DNA of 64,000 bases. It comes from Isoetes taiwanensis. Lineage: Eukaryota; Streptophyta; Lycopodiopsida; Isoetales; Isoetaceae. The position numbers were made by a program, and so were the translations under genes. The notes beneath the pieces are model-generated. The model did no database searches. It was not told the origin of the DNA and was given only the letters and a program-made list of their open reading frames with translations. The stretch's first letter is position 1, and each line of letters starts with the position of its first letter. The DNA lies in assembly GCA_021234155.1 (NCBI GenBank), contig JAJEKV010000006.1, forward strand, positions 25,380,337 through 25,444,336, written 5' to 3'. This document shows, one piece after another, positions 1-11,649 of this stretch.

Positions 1-175
1 TTGTAAATAATCGAGGAATTCCATCTCAAGCTTCTTGGAAAGCTTATCAAGAATCAATTCGAACTATTTCCCAAATGTTCCTCCGTCACATTTCCAACAT
101 CATATTAATCCAAGACTTCGTCTGATTCGGTACAAGCTTCTTCAGCCAAACTTCCACGTGGAAGACCTTATGACC

Positions 176-382
176 TTAGGTGGTGTCGGCAAGTCTAGCC
201 AGGCTTTTATCACCTACTTTCGGGACTATTCTGAAAAAGGTCCACCACCTTGGAGCAAGCTTCTGCACTGTCGATCCCCGAAGCTTTTGCCTAATCTTTG
301 ATCTTGAGCCAAACATCAATCTCCAACTTTGAACTCTCTTATCGGTTTCGATGTTTGTCGTATATGCTCTTTTTGTTTCCAT
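176..382 (-). pseudogene. Integrase C-terminal (GPY/F-type) module fragment
   Basis: The frame contains KLAPRWWTFFRIVPKVGD (about 215-268), which resembles the 'KLAPRYxGPFxIxxKVG' module that follows the integrase core in plant Ty3/gypsy polyproteins. The GPF is altered to WTF. Further left the frame breaks into stops, where a chromodomain or tail would be expected. It continues the integrase core fragment at 515-760. Confidence 0.65.
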
Positions 383-514
383 TGCTGCTAGTGTGATAAT
401 TTCTAACTTCTTTCCACAAGCCGCCGCGATATCGGGTTAACATCTCACGGGCGAACTTCCACTTTGACACTTGGTTGTGCTGGAGGTTCCGAGTTGGCAC
501 CGAGAAATAATTGA

Positions 515-1010
515 TCATAAACGGCGCATATTTGGGATGATTCTCGCTTTGGTGCTATTAGGCTGCAAACCCACCAAGTGAATAAATTCTTCCCACATAC
601 TTTGCTTATTCCGCATATAGTTTCGTAGCATGTCCTCTAAAATCCCGCTATCCGCCTCGGTTCGCCATCCACTGGTGGGATGATATACGCGTTTCATGGA
701 TAGCTTCGCCTCACCGCCACAAAGAGGTCTTGCCAAAAGGCCATGAACTTCGGATCCCTGGCCGGAGATGATCTCCTTGGCATGCCAGCTTAAGCCCGAA
801 GATCTTTGTGAAGAGCTATTGTATCCATATCAGATTCGTGGAGCCCCGCAAGGCACAAATGTGCCATCTTTCGAATCACATCACTAACATCAACAAGGCA
901 TCCTGCTCTCGTTTGAGTCCCGTGATGAAATCCATGCTGATTACCTTCCCACTTAGCTGCTTAAGTAATCGCTTAATGGTTTAATGCCCCGAATTCGGCG
1001 TCGCTCATTG
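515..1010 (-). pseudogene. Ty3/gypsy integrase core fragment
   Basis: The open stretch 515-736 reads KRVYHPTSGWRTEADSGILE and then DMLRNYMRNKQSMWEEFI. It aligns with the integrase segment 'SAYHPQTDGQTERVNRxLEDMLRxY...W' that precedes and includes the catalytic Glu. TDGQ has decayed to TSGW. More distal sequence up to about 1010 is out of frame. Non-functional. Confidence 0.75.
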
Positions 1011-1019
1011 TCATGGCAT

Positions 1020-1940
1020 ACGACATTCCTTTTGATGTAGCGAAGCATTTGCTTTTCTATTCTCGTACACAATAGCCGCCAAGCAAGACTTTGAAATACA
1101 TGTTTTCATGAATCCCGGCATGGCCAAATATTGGGCTGTTGTGCTGCGGTCATGGAGGATTAACTTCCTTTACACCGGATGATCTCGGTAACGCACAACT
1201 TGTTCTTGCGCGGTATACCGTGTTGCCTTCCTTCATAATGCTTGAAGGCCTCCCGCCTTTATCCGTTTCCCCTAGCTCTTCGAAAGGTTTGCCCATACTT
1301 CCCCGAATCCACGCCCGCTAAGTAAGGACTCTTTCAATCCTCTTTACCAAAGTCACTGAGAGCCAAAATTGCATTGCAATGCACTTCTAGTTAAATGTGG
1401 GATGCCTTTGAAAAGCGACCGCTACTCACATTGAGCTTCCCCCGCTTGTAGGCTATATCAAAGTCATATTCTTTCGAGAACTCCATTCCATCTCCTCGCC
1501 CTATTCGTAAGAAGTTTGAATATATTGGAGGCCTCGATGGTCTTTATCCAATTGGAACTTCCTTCCCAAGAGATAATGCCTCCATAGCTCTTAATGCCCC
1601 GACAACCGCAGGCAACTCCCCTCATCGTATACAGTTGCCTCGGGCGCCGCTCATCTTTCCCCGAATCATACGCCACACACGCTTCTTTCTTGCATAAGCA
1701 CCGCACTGTAGCTATCTTTACCAGACTGCTAAGCTACAAGCTTATCTTTCCTCGATCCGTGGTTAAGATCAATTTGTTAAAGCTTTCCTTCAATTCAAAC
1801 CCCTTTTAGCTTTCTTGTGCTAATGTTTTACCCACCTTTTCACCTTTCGCCTTCGCCGTCTCTAATCAAGGTTATCTTAGCAAAGTCACCACCTTCGGTA
1901 GGTACCTCGCTAGGCCGCAGGAAACTTCACTTCATGCACA
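1020..1940 (-). pseudogene. Expected RNase H / integrase zinc-finger zone of the Ty3 element, decayed
   Basis: This lies between the recognised RT and integrase blocks, where the RNase H domain and HHCC zinc finger normally sit. No motif survived well enough to assign. Called from position only. Confidence 0.35.
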
Positions 1941-1949
1941 TTCTTCTCG

Positions 1950-2450
1950 CCACGGCCAATCGGAATGACGGGTTTTCACCTTACGGTCCGTTGAGAGATG
2001 CTCACCGGTGATCACATGACCTAGATACTCCACCTTTTCTCAAGGCGGCGGCACTTCGGAATAACTTCATGCATAACCGGTGCCTCTTCAACTTCTCTAG
2101 CACTCTCTGCGTTGTAATGTTTTCTAAGGATCTCGCTATACACCAAAATGTCGCCAAAGAAAATACCATAGGCAGTTCAGAACTCCTCGAAGATACCGCC
2201 TACAGCCTCATGAACGCTATGGGCATTTTGATTGTCGCAAGCAAGTAATACCGCGGAACTCATAATGCCCATACCGCTCGGGCGCTGTCTTATGGATATT
2301 CTTCCTTTTATCCGACCTGACGATAACTCCCATCTTTTGCCGATTTTGGAGAAGATCTTTGACTGGAGTCGATCCATCAAGTCGCCTCGGGATCTTGGAA
2401 GCATACTTGTTCTTACTGGTGCTTATTCAACTGCCTATAGTCTATGCACA
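1950..2450 (-). pseudogene. Ty3/gypsy reverse transcriptase fragment
   Basis: Several RT blocks can be read in three alternating frames. DLMDRLQSKIFSKI matches 'LLDxLxGAxxFSKIDL'. NIHKTAPERYGHYEF matches 'DIxKTAFRTRYGHYEFxVMPFGL'. The catalytic region reads FFGDILVYS at about 2128-2160, where the family has FxDDILVYS, so one catalytic Asp is now Gly. It is followed by RHRLCMKL and then KVEYLGHVITGEHLSTD at about 1990-2038. Frameshifts separate the blocks. The order and spacing leave little doubt about the family; the copy is dead. Confidence 0.85.
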
Positions 2451-2889
2451 TCCTCAAAGATCCGCCCTTCCTTGACAAAAGAATAGGCGCCCAAACTGCC
2501 AGACACTAGGTCTATGAAACCTAGGTCGAAAGCAAGAATCGCCACCGGCCAACTCCCCGCTGTCATTCTATATGTGGAGCCTTACTTGTTGGCTTTGTTC
2601 TCGTTCGAAAGTGCACCAAGACTCAACTTCCCCTATAAGGAGGGAGCTGCTTGATCTCATCTCGAAAGAGATCATGGAACTCCGCGGACGCCTTTTAGCT
2701 ACTTGCTTCGCAATCTCTGTCGAGCACCTTTGTCTTCTTTGCTTCCTTCCATTCCCCCGCCTTCACTAATCTCAAGCTTGAAGATGTATGCCACTTGCTC
2801 ACTCTTGATGCACTTGAACAGCCGCTTAGGAAGACATACACTGCGATGATGGGGAACAACTTCCCACTGTTATTTCAATGATCTTGCTG

Positions 2890-3170
2890 CCGGGCTGGGA
2901 AGGTCACCTTCCGCTTCAATTTATAATGGCCCCCGCCCAAGGTACTCCATTCCTATGATCAAGTCATACTTTCAATGCCCATACTTGCCCCCATCCGGAT
3001 ATTAATCCCCGCAGTCGATGTCGGTTAATTTCTTCTGCCGTCATTTTGCATCACACTACTCTAAGTTAAAACAACGGTCTTGGTTGACTTTAGTGCTTCT
3101 AACTTCAACATTTGAACCATTCTCGGGATGCAAAGTTATGGCTACTTCCCTCGGTGTCTATCAAGACTAT
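2890..3170 (-). pseudogene. Ty3/gypsy aspartic protease fragment
   Basis: At 3121-3165 the minus strand reads LIDTEGSSHNFAS, corresponding to the retroviral-type protease motif 'LxDTGATHNFIS' with a small insertion. About 170 bases on (2936-2970) it reads YDLIIGMEYLG, the second conserved block 'xDVILGMDWL'. Both lie upstream of the RT, as expected in Ty3/gypsy. The intervening frame is broken. Confidence 0.7.
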
Positions 3171-3299
3171 GAAGGATTCCTAGCTTTAGCCTTCCCTACC
3201 GCGGGTGCCCGCCTGCACCGCTCTCCGCTTGCTCAGATTCATTAAGGCAAAGATGACACTCACTCGATGTAGTCAGCGGGCTCCTTCGGCCGCCGCCGT

Positions 3300-4441
3300 C
3301 CTATTGCATGCCCCACCTCCCAACTCCGCTAGAGCCGCACTTCAGTGACGACGCTTTGTCGCCCCATGGCTTCCTGGCTCAGCAAGCACCTCGGGCACTG
3401 CTTATGCACTCTCGCTTTTCCTTGGGCACGCTTGCAGGGATTGCACTGCTGGTAGCTGACCTTCCTCTCATGGTCCTTGAAGGACACCGCTTTTCTCCTT
3501 CTCCTCGTTCCCACCCCTGGTGGGGTTCTAGCCGGGATTGGATCGGCCGCCTCAAGCAGGCTTCCGTCATTTGCCTTTATCCTGAAGTACCGCTGCCAGG
3601 CCCGCTTATTCTCAGGTCTCCGGACTCGCAGCTTGCGCAGCCTTGATTCCGCTTCCGATACCGCCCTAGGCTTATTGCCTCACAAGCCATGGGATTCCTC
3701 ATTCGTGCCTCATAGCTTTCTACCGCATGCTTTCTCCCAAACTGCACATGGGCCTTAGCCTCATGAATTCTCTCAGAGCATTTCTCGAATCGGGATGGTT
3801 GCCTTTGCTGCAACCTCGTAAACCGCCGTGATCATGTCGACTTATGTTCCCTTTGAACGTACGGCGCTGAAGGCTTTAGCAAACTTTTCCGGGAACTTAC
3901 AAGCATCCCTCGCTAAGCCGGTAGCCTTTTGCATAACCCCTCTTCCACCAAATCCAGCGTTCTTTCTAAGTTGATTTTAACTTCGCTTTTGTCCTTATCC
4001 GCGCTATGCAGCATTTCAGATTCGCCATTTCATTCAAATGGTGCCTCTCGCTTCCAATCCCGACTGTTTCTCCCCCGAACTGCTCCGCTTTTCCGCCTTT
4101 CCATACATTGCCCGCGAATTCCACTTTTCCGTAGTCGAGGTCTGTGTCTTTTGTCGCCCATCTCGTGTTCTCTCGGCTTTCCATCCGCTCATTGCCTCGG
4201 TTCGTTTCCTTCCCTCTGAAGCTCCGGACTGAAATCAGCTTTTGAGCCTGGCGATTCCCGGCCGGAGGATCTCTTCTTGTTCCTTCTTCTTTGTCTTTTT
4301 CCCGCCTCCGCTGATGCTTTCATGCGGAATCAGCTGCTGCTCCACGGAACTTAATTTCGCTGGCGCTGGATGCACGTTTTGACCGGGCCTGTGTCCGTCT
4401 CCGTCCCTGGCTGGCCCTCCTGGCCACAAAGTGGGTTCCAT
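3300..4441 (-). pseudogene. Probable gag remnant of the Ty3 element
   Basis: It sits upstream of the protease in the element's reading direction. A cysteine-containing stretch at 3380-3470 (YQQCNPCKRAQGKARVHKQC and on to CL) has the look of a decayed CCHC zinc knuckle. A 68-codon frame from 4441 (start METHLW-like, reading MEPTLWPGGP) could be the gag N-terminus. There is no intact frame. Assigned mainly by position. Confidence 0.4.
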
Positions 4442-4449
4442 ATCCTCGA

Positions 4450-7400
4450 ATAGCCCCTTGCCTGGGTGGTCTGCGGGCTTGCTCTTCTATAAAGACTGCA
4501 GCTTGTCGCCTCCAAGTGAGTTTCTCCTAGGCCGCATGCACGGGGCAATCTGGTTATATGATTAAGTCTTTGTTCTCTTGCATGGATTAAAGTTGTTGGT
4601 ATAATTGTGGGGCAAAAATACATCAACAAACATTTAAAATGCAAAGGATTTATATTCATATATCATGTATAATATTTTAGATACAAAAAGTTCTGGACGC
4701 GAGTCCGACTAGTCTTGAACGCTTAAGACGGTTGTCCTCGAGAGTCTTTACTGCTGTACCTACTCATTTCCTGTTCCTCGAGTATATCTCTTGCTGCTCT
4801 GGATGGCGGATGCTAGCTCTTCCACCCGCCTATGGGAGGTATGAGTCACAGCACGCCAACCTACCTTGTCGAAGGTGGGGCAATCGCTAAGTCGAAGATG
4901 CCCAAGGCTGTTTTCTCCGTCAATTAAAATGACATGGTCCACCTTTTCTCGAGCAGGGCGCGGCGCGCATGCCAAATCCTCGGAAGTGCTACTCAAAGAT
5001 CTCCGCAGCCCTTCCAAGGCATAGCGCGAAATATTATTACTCTACCGTCATAGGAGCGGGAAGGTAATATTTGAGCAAGCCCCTAGAAATTTCATCGCAC
5101 TCAGGTGCCCCCCTGTACTTTGATGCATACCGGTCCACTCGGTACTTGGAGAACTAATTCTTTGTAATCTTGAAGAGCTGCTTCGCACACTTGTCGTTTG
5201 TGCTATTCTGCCTTTGTGAGGAAGAAGACTCCTTGCATTCTTTGTTGTCCTCCTTTATTCCCATCTGCTCCTCGGCGTTATAAACTCCTCCTCCGTAGGG
5301 AAGTTCCTCCCCGACATCATACCTCTATATGCTCGTAGCTTTCAATGTCCGATGGTGTGGTCCTGTAAGTAGCCGCTTCTCGTATTTTGTACCGGAAAAT
5401 CTTCCGCTTTGGTCGCATGTCTTCTAGATCTGGCTGTTGCCAGGAGGTGAAGCGAGTTCATCGACCGTAGCCTCTCGGCCCTCGTGATTCGGTTTTGATG
5501 TCATTTTAGCGCCAGTATTCCCGCCCTTCGACTATGACTGGTGCTAGCTTCCGTTATTCCCGTACCATTGGTTGTGCAATCCTCGGTGGTTCCTCTGCTA
5601 CCAAGCGGGTGATGTCTTGTTCCGCCTTCCGGGCGTTTCCTCCTCTCGTCCACTCTATGTCATCCCGCTTCCTCGCTGGAGTTTTTTCACTTCGATGCTT
5701 CGCTATGGTCTCTTTCAGATTCAAGCAGGCGCTCGTCTACGCCGCGTCCGCGGGTGTGACTTCTAGCGGCTGAATTGATGGTTCATCTATTACGCTTCTG
5801 CCCTATATACTAGATATAGCGCTAAGGCCGTGGTTATAGGAGAAGAAGACTTTGCCATTGCTTGTTAGGGTCATATAGGTCGGTAAGTTTCTGCTGGTTC
5901 TCTCTGCTCTCAATGCCTTGGCAATATTGGGTACATGATCAGGGCTATTTTGTACGCGGTCCTTGGTACAAAGTACCCTATGTATGGCGTATCTTCGTAG
6001 TTAGGGACAACTTTTCTCTTGGAATTCCTCGCTAGACTTGTCGGGCGTGAAAGGATTGGAGTTCGTGGTTGTTGAAAGGTCAAATTCTTTTTTGAAATAC
6101 TTTGAATATTATATTGACATCTACTGCTGATGTGGGAGGCGCTTATACCAATTGATGAAGGCTTTCAGAGCCATGGCGAAGAGCGCATGTCGATGTCAAA
6201 CCAAACCGGGAGTTCAATTAAGTCGAAAAGATCGCCAATTGCGGGGAGAGCCTGCGGGTTGAGGCTTGGGGGTTATGGGGATATATATAGGGAATTTATG
6301 CCCCAAAATTTTAGGGTTTCTAAAACCCCACATTTGGGATGAGGCTAATGTTTCTGGTTAATTTGAGGCTCTAAGTGGCTTTGCCTATAGTCTTAGGGTT
6401 CTAATGCAACAAATTTTATCGATTTGGGTATGTCTAGCTCAAGTTATGAACTTGGGAAGTTCGGCTGCTCTAAGAGTACGGGAGGCGTTGCTGCACCTAA
6501 CTAGGTTCGCGACTCTTGGAGCTTCACCGTGAAATTACCCAATTGTTCCCAACTAATACTGCCTAATGAATATACACTTTAAACAACTATATATATTTTT
6601 ATTATTCAAAATTTTATACACTGATATAACCTGCTAGTTACAAAGTTAATTTCTATCACCCTCATTGATGTACTCTTACGGGCCTCATATCCTTTGGTCA
6701 CAGACTTTTTCCATGGAGAGTGCATAATGAATCTTCAGTGCTCTGTATAACCTCCATCTCTCGGCTGCTTGTAAAAGCTTAGTACGTCGCTGGTTACCGC
6801 TTGTTGGGGTCGAACTCCTGACAAAATTTCTGGACAAACCTCTGGAATGTCAGCCTCCCTCGATGAGGAATCCGTGAGCTCCTTTGGAAGTGCTTTTGAT
6901 TTCCGCAAGGCTCGGGCAAAAGGGGAGTCTTGGGATCTCTTCATAGGCTTCTTGGGGGTTCCGTAGCTCAAGGCTGAGCCGGAATGCTTCCCCGAAGCTG
7001 GCCTCCTCCCTTCACAGCTGACTCGCTTTTCTTCATAGTAGGTCATGTAGGTCTTCAGCATCTTCTCTTGTATATTTTGTAACTGCTAACTCCTTCTTGT
7101 ACCTCCTCTCCTGTCCTAAGGTGTATGAGTCTCTGCTGTTCGCGAGTTTTTCCTCAATACTTTCTCTCGTGATCTTAGCTTTTGTTTTTGCCATATCACG
7201 TAATGGTAACGGCGGTTAATCCGTGGTTCCCAACTGTTTGTTGGCTTATTCTCGCTGATTTCCTCCTCTCGCTTCAGCGTTGAGGGTTAGCCGCCAGAAG
7301 ATTCTCCGTTCGGTAGCTGGTTGCCTCTGGCATCGCTATCGCCAGCCTCTCCGCCATCGGTTAGATTGTTCACTGGTTGGTTCGCGAGTAGATATCGCTC

Positions 7401-8200
7401 GACCGGTTCTTCTTTTTCGTCTCTGGCCACACTTTTTTCCTTAATGGGTCCTCTCGTTTTGTTCTTTGTTCCCTCACGACAATTATCTTTCGGTTCCAGA
7501 ATCCTTCCTTCTTTCCCGCCTTTCCGTTTCGCTTTTTCTCCTTTTCCTTCTTATTTCTTTGTTTTTCTATTCTTTCTTCCTTCTTGTTTTCTCCGCTTCC
7601 AAATTCTCAGGATTACCTTAGGGCCGCCTCCATGTCATCAGCCTTCGCTTTTTCGCCGCAAGATCTTTTGAGTTTCCGCTCACCATGGTGCACTTTGCCG
7701 GCCTTATCTTCCTTTTCTTTTGCTTTAAGGCGGCCGAGCTTGTCCCAGCTATCAGACGATACCTCGATTTGAGCATGCCTAAAAGATCGGGTTAATGAGA
7801 AGGAGCTCGGAAAGACGGAGAACCTAAAATGTTTATGTCCCCAGAATTTAGGTTGACGGGTTTGGTCGATGACCTTTCTCAGGAGTTTGTTTGCAAAGTC
7901 TCCTGTCTTGGCAATGGTCTTGTTTGTGTCGCTTCTTTTCTAATGGCTCTAAGAGGCATCGCGGGAGGGTGTTAGGTTGGACTCAACTATGTTCTCGGCG
8001 CACTCTTGAGTCATTGCTCCAAAAGTGAATGTACCTCTACTGTTTTTCATGTTTTAACATACAATTCTAGCTATTTCAACTCTTTGATCGGATTTATCTT
8101 TTATCTTCCCATTTGGAGTTCTAAGGTCAAGTCTCCTAGGGTTTATATGAGGTGATCTAATTCTAAGAGGCGCTAAAGGGCCATTAGGGTCCGGAACCTA
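4450..8200. other. Unrecognised, probably repeat-derived sequence
   Basis: No coding family could be recognised on either strand. Open frames are short (at most 116 codons) and have no motifs. Base composition resembles the decayed retroelement on its left, so it may hold its LTR or another nested element. A weak direct repeat (CGCACTCTTG, then AGTCATTG, then CCAAAAGTG) links about 8000-8026 to 8214-8243. Confidence 0.4.
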
Positions 8201-8239
8201 ACATACCCGGGCCGCACTCTTGGGAGTCATTGGCCAAAA

Positions 8240-9780
8240 GTGCTATTTCGACATTATTCATCCTACCCATGTCTTCTTACTTATCTTAATCTTGATAATT
8301 ACTATCTCTACCCCCGTGAAAGAAAAAATTTTTCCCGCTTACCGAGGTTTGAGGGTCCCATCAAGTTAGCACATCGGAGCATGGTCAAGCTTTTTGTTTG
8401 TCTCCCAAGAACATTGTTCGATACCATCGCGGATTGCCTCTACTGTGATAATGGCAATTCCCACCGATACAAACAGAGTTCATCCCCATACCAGCTCCAT
8501 AAGCATTGCTGTGGCTCTCTATTACGACACTGCAATCGCGGACGGTTCCAAGTGGGAAGAGTAGCGGAATAATACGTGCACCCCGCCTCGTGGCCTACCT
8601 AGCCGCGAAGCGTAAACATACATGCTCTAGGCACATATCAACATCATATGACCGTCACGCAAGGATGTAGTCTCCATATCTCAGATAGACAGCAAGATCG
8701 CCATGACCACATAGGAATCCTACCCAAGGCTCACTCAAGGGATGACTAAAGGCCAGTTTCCGTGAGTTCATTGCGCACAGAATTCAAGTGGCAATGGATT
8801 TGGCCTGTATATGAGCATGGCTTAGGTTGTTCACTCCATCCGCCTTCTTCCCGGTAAGTAACACTTTGCGTAGTAGGCTGAAAAGTGTTGGGACTCGACC
8901 TAGCCTCGCCACGGATGCATAGCCGGTGCCGGCATCCCGGGTTGGCGACTTCCCAGCCCGATGGGGCGTAGGGATCTCCTCCAGATCTACATACCACTCA
9001 AGGTGACTAGAGGGCCACCGCCCAGATAATGCACTCTGAACTCAATGGAAGGTCATATTCACCACCTCACGAGTCGCAGCCCATGCCTGCCCACACGCCA
9101 GTTGGCAAAGCCTCATGACTAGTCACAATGATCCCCCGGGCAAGACTAACACAACTATAGGGATCGCTCAGAGGTCGAACATCTAACCTCCTTATAAGCC
9201 GTCAGCCCTTCACCTACACAACCAGTGGTGGTTCTGTGCAATAGGCCTCGTGATTCCATACAGGGCTAGAGGCTACTCTAGGAGCATCAATCACAAAGCT
9301 TTAGGTCTCTCTTACCCCTTCCCAATACAAGTATTCATAGAGACATATCATCCATATATTATCACGTAAGAACTAAAGGAACAAGATCTAACCCCATACT
9401 GATAGAGTTAGGTCTTTAGTTGAATCTACATCTAGAGATCTAGAGGGAGTTATAATAATCTAATAGGCTAAACCATCGACATACAATGACTAAAAATAGG
9501 GTTTAGACTATCTGAATTGGCCAAATACCCCATCCTTGAGGCTCCTCCTCGATTCTCCGGGAGCTTCCCACCATCCTCAACAAACGCCAATCTAGAGAGA
9601 AACTAAGGATGCAATTCTCCCAATCGTGGTCTGGATGCGTTTTGGTCAAGGAGGCGTACCAAACAGAGTTCTCAAGCCCCAAAATCGAAAATTGGGCCAG
9701 TTAGGTTTCCTACCCTATATAGACAAGGGGTTGGTTAGGGTTTCCAATTATCCCTTGGCATGTGGGATACCTGGAAATGG
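8240..9780. other. No gene recognised
   Basis: I see no conserved protein motif, RNA gene or clear repeat boundary here. The sequence is moderately GC-rich and full of stops. It lies downstream of the LINE RT remnant in that element's direction, so part of it may be LINE-derived. Confidence 0.3.
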
Positions 9781-9824
9781 GCCCACTTGCCTTTAAGGGT
9801 TAGGTGGTTAAAATGTGCACACAT

Positions 9825-9972
9825 TGACGGAATGCAGCCCACATTAATGTGTACATTGAAAATGCGTGCACATTAATTGCACCTAAGTGGGTGTGGCCCA
9901 CTTGGTACGGTGTCCACTGAAATGTGCCCACATTAATGTGTACATTGGAAAATGTGCACATTAATAGTTGCA
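9825..9972. repeat. Imperfect direct repeat rich in CACATTAATGTG
   Basis: A block containing CCCACATTAATGTGTACATTG and then AAAATGNG(T)GCACATTAAT occurs at about 9837-9880 and again at about 9918-9966. CACATTAATGTG is itself a palindrome. No function can be assigned. Confidence 0.7.
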
Positions 9973-10399
9973 CATATTTCTCTCGCAAGTTGCCCCCAGG
10001 GCTACTCACCGCTACACGCCATAGCGCATTAATGGCCACCGGAGTGGCTGTACGCCAGTGACGAGGGCAGCACGGTATACCGCCCGGGCGATACTGCGGC
10101 CGGAACGCTACACCTCGGCAGCGACCAGAACCTCGATGGATGCATTCCAATGTGTGGTAGTAGAAAACTGATCACGCCCAAATACTTTATAAGACCGAGC
10201 CACTCCACACCGTAAGTGAATGAGGAAGGCGCTGGTGCCGGGATGATGGGGACGCCAGCCATCTCCTTGTCTTTAGCTGCTAATTCCAATGTCGCGAATT
10301 GGCGTAGTGTCCAAAGCATCCGTGTGGCATTGCATGTCCTCCTCGATATATGCGAAAGCAGTCACCATTAGAGGAATGAGATCACATTTTGTCCCATTA

Positions 10400-10900
10400 A
10401 GGGATGCTTTAAAATGCCATGTCACTTTTTAAACTGTCCAATAAGAGAAGAGTCTGTGATATTTTCATTCCGCATTATGTGGCGCGTACTGTAATTAATG
10501 CAGCTTGCAAATCAACTCTCAGAGTATCATTTTTTTCGTTATAACTTCTTTTGGATCCAACTCCGATTCAAAAAACTTTTTGTAGCAATAGGGTTCATCT
10601 TCATAAGATCTATCTAGTGATAACCCATTCATACATCTTTAATGTATATAAATATATAAGAAATAAGCAAAAAATCATATTTTTAAGGTTAACGACATGA
10701 CCATATTGAAATACATCATAACCATATATCATTGGAAAGATCTTTTCATTCAAGATCTAATGCAACAACGCCGCAAATATTTTGACAAGTGGATCAAAAG
10801 TTACGGGGAAAAACAACAACAATGAAGTTGTTGGTGCCGCATTAATTGCAAAGCATTAGAGGGTAGCCATTCCATTGGAGGATTCTTATGGGATGAAATG
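10400..10900. other. AT-rich non-coding stretch
   Basis: No open frame or repeat family is recognised between the 9.8-10.3 kb repeat-rich block and the LINE remnant. Confidence 0.4.
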
Positions 10901-10939
10901 ATCTCAAATTTCCCATCAGATCATCAGCATATGCGAGCA

Positions 10940-11640
10940 CGGATTAAGTGGTGCATCGATCCGAAACAGCCCCCGCTCGCCTAGCCATTCTTCTTAGCTG
11001 GTCAATGTACAAGCCTAAGAGCTGCCGGGGATAGAGGGCAGCTCCGGCGCACTTGCTAATGCTACTAACAACGGCTCCCCCGGACAGCAGAGACGACCGA
11101 GCAAGCCTCGCATAGCCTGTATATAGCATTCGCAAGTCGACAACTCCTACCGCCTCAATCGGGTCTCCACAACTTATCCCGAGGCAATCGCGGTTAAAAG
11201 CCTTTCGCTAAATCCACAAAGCAATGCATGTGATTTTGGCGTTGATTCCCGCCATCCTCTATGAGTGTTCGCAGAAAGATGGTATGGGAAATGCCAAATA
11301 AAGCCCCGCAGAGTCATTCATCCTTCCGCTTCCAAAGTGTCGGGCCGCCTTCGGCGAACCTTAACCGGCAGCATTTAACCACTCCACTAATGGTGTCGAG
11401 CAGTTGGTCGGGTCAGGTTCCCTCGCTTTGTATATGGGCACAACCTCACCGTAGTCCAGTGCGGGGAAAGCCTTGCAATGCCCCGGCGTTGAAGAGGCCG
11501 TGGAGAACCGGCACTATTGGGGCCCGCCCACTTGAGAAGCTCCTCACCGCGACACGATCCTTACAAATCATCAGCTTCCGCTAGCTTAGGCGCTATACCC
11601 ATTATGATATCCTCCAGAATGGTCTGCACAGTCCACCATG
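10940..11640 (-). pseudogene. LINE-type reverse transcriptase remnant
   Basis: The minus strand carries, in order but in shifting frames, pieces of a plant non-LTR RT. PVLHGLFNAGALQGFP is followed by a WTTGEVVPIY-like block (both about 11420-11540). HCFVDLAKGF (about 11195-11225) corresponds to the 'CCFVDFxKAFDxVPR' catalytic block with the Asp kept. Further on come VVDLRMLYTGYA, where the family has 'ELRxAxxRLYExV', and LGLYIDQLRRMARRAG, where it has 'FGIYIDKLEExLEEAG'. The YxDD region is not readable. Many indels; inactive. No endonuclease domain or poly(A) end was found. Confidence 0.75.
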
Positions 11641-11649
11641 ATATGCCCG

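Larger units (their letters stand above)
1..4450 (-). mobile_element. Degraded Ty3/gypsy LTR retrotransposon, internal region (left end cut by window)
   Basis: Reading the minus strand from high to low coordinates gives, in order, a possible zinc-knuckle gag (3.3-4.4 kb), protease (2.9-3.2 kb), reverse transcriptase (1.95-2.45 kb), integrase core (0.5-1.0 kb) and the integrase C-terminal module (0.18-0.27 kb). This is the Ty3/gypsy order (PR-RT-RH-IN). Every domain is broken by stops and small indels, so the recognisable pieces jump between frames. The 3' LTR would lie left of the window. I did not find a convincing 5' LTR or primer-binding site to the right of 4450. The copy is old and inactive. 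Confidence 0.85.

Noticed and set aside
7321-7772. Phe/Ser/Pro-rich frame of 116 codons
   Set aside because: Pyrimidine-rich composition keeps the frame open. No motif, and it lies in unrecognised repeat-like DNA.
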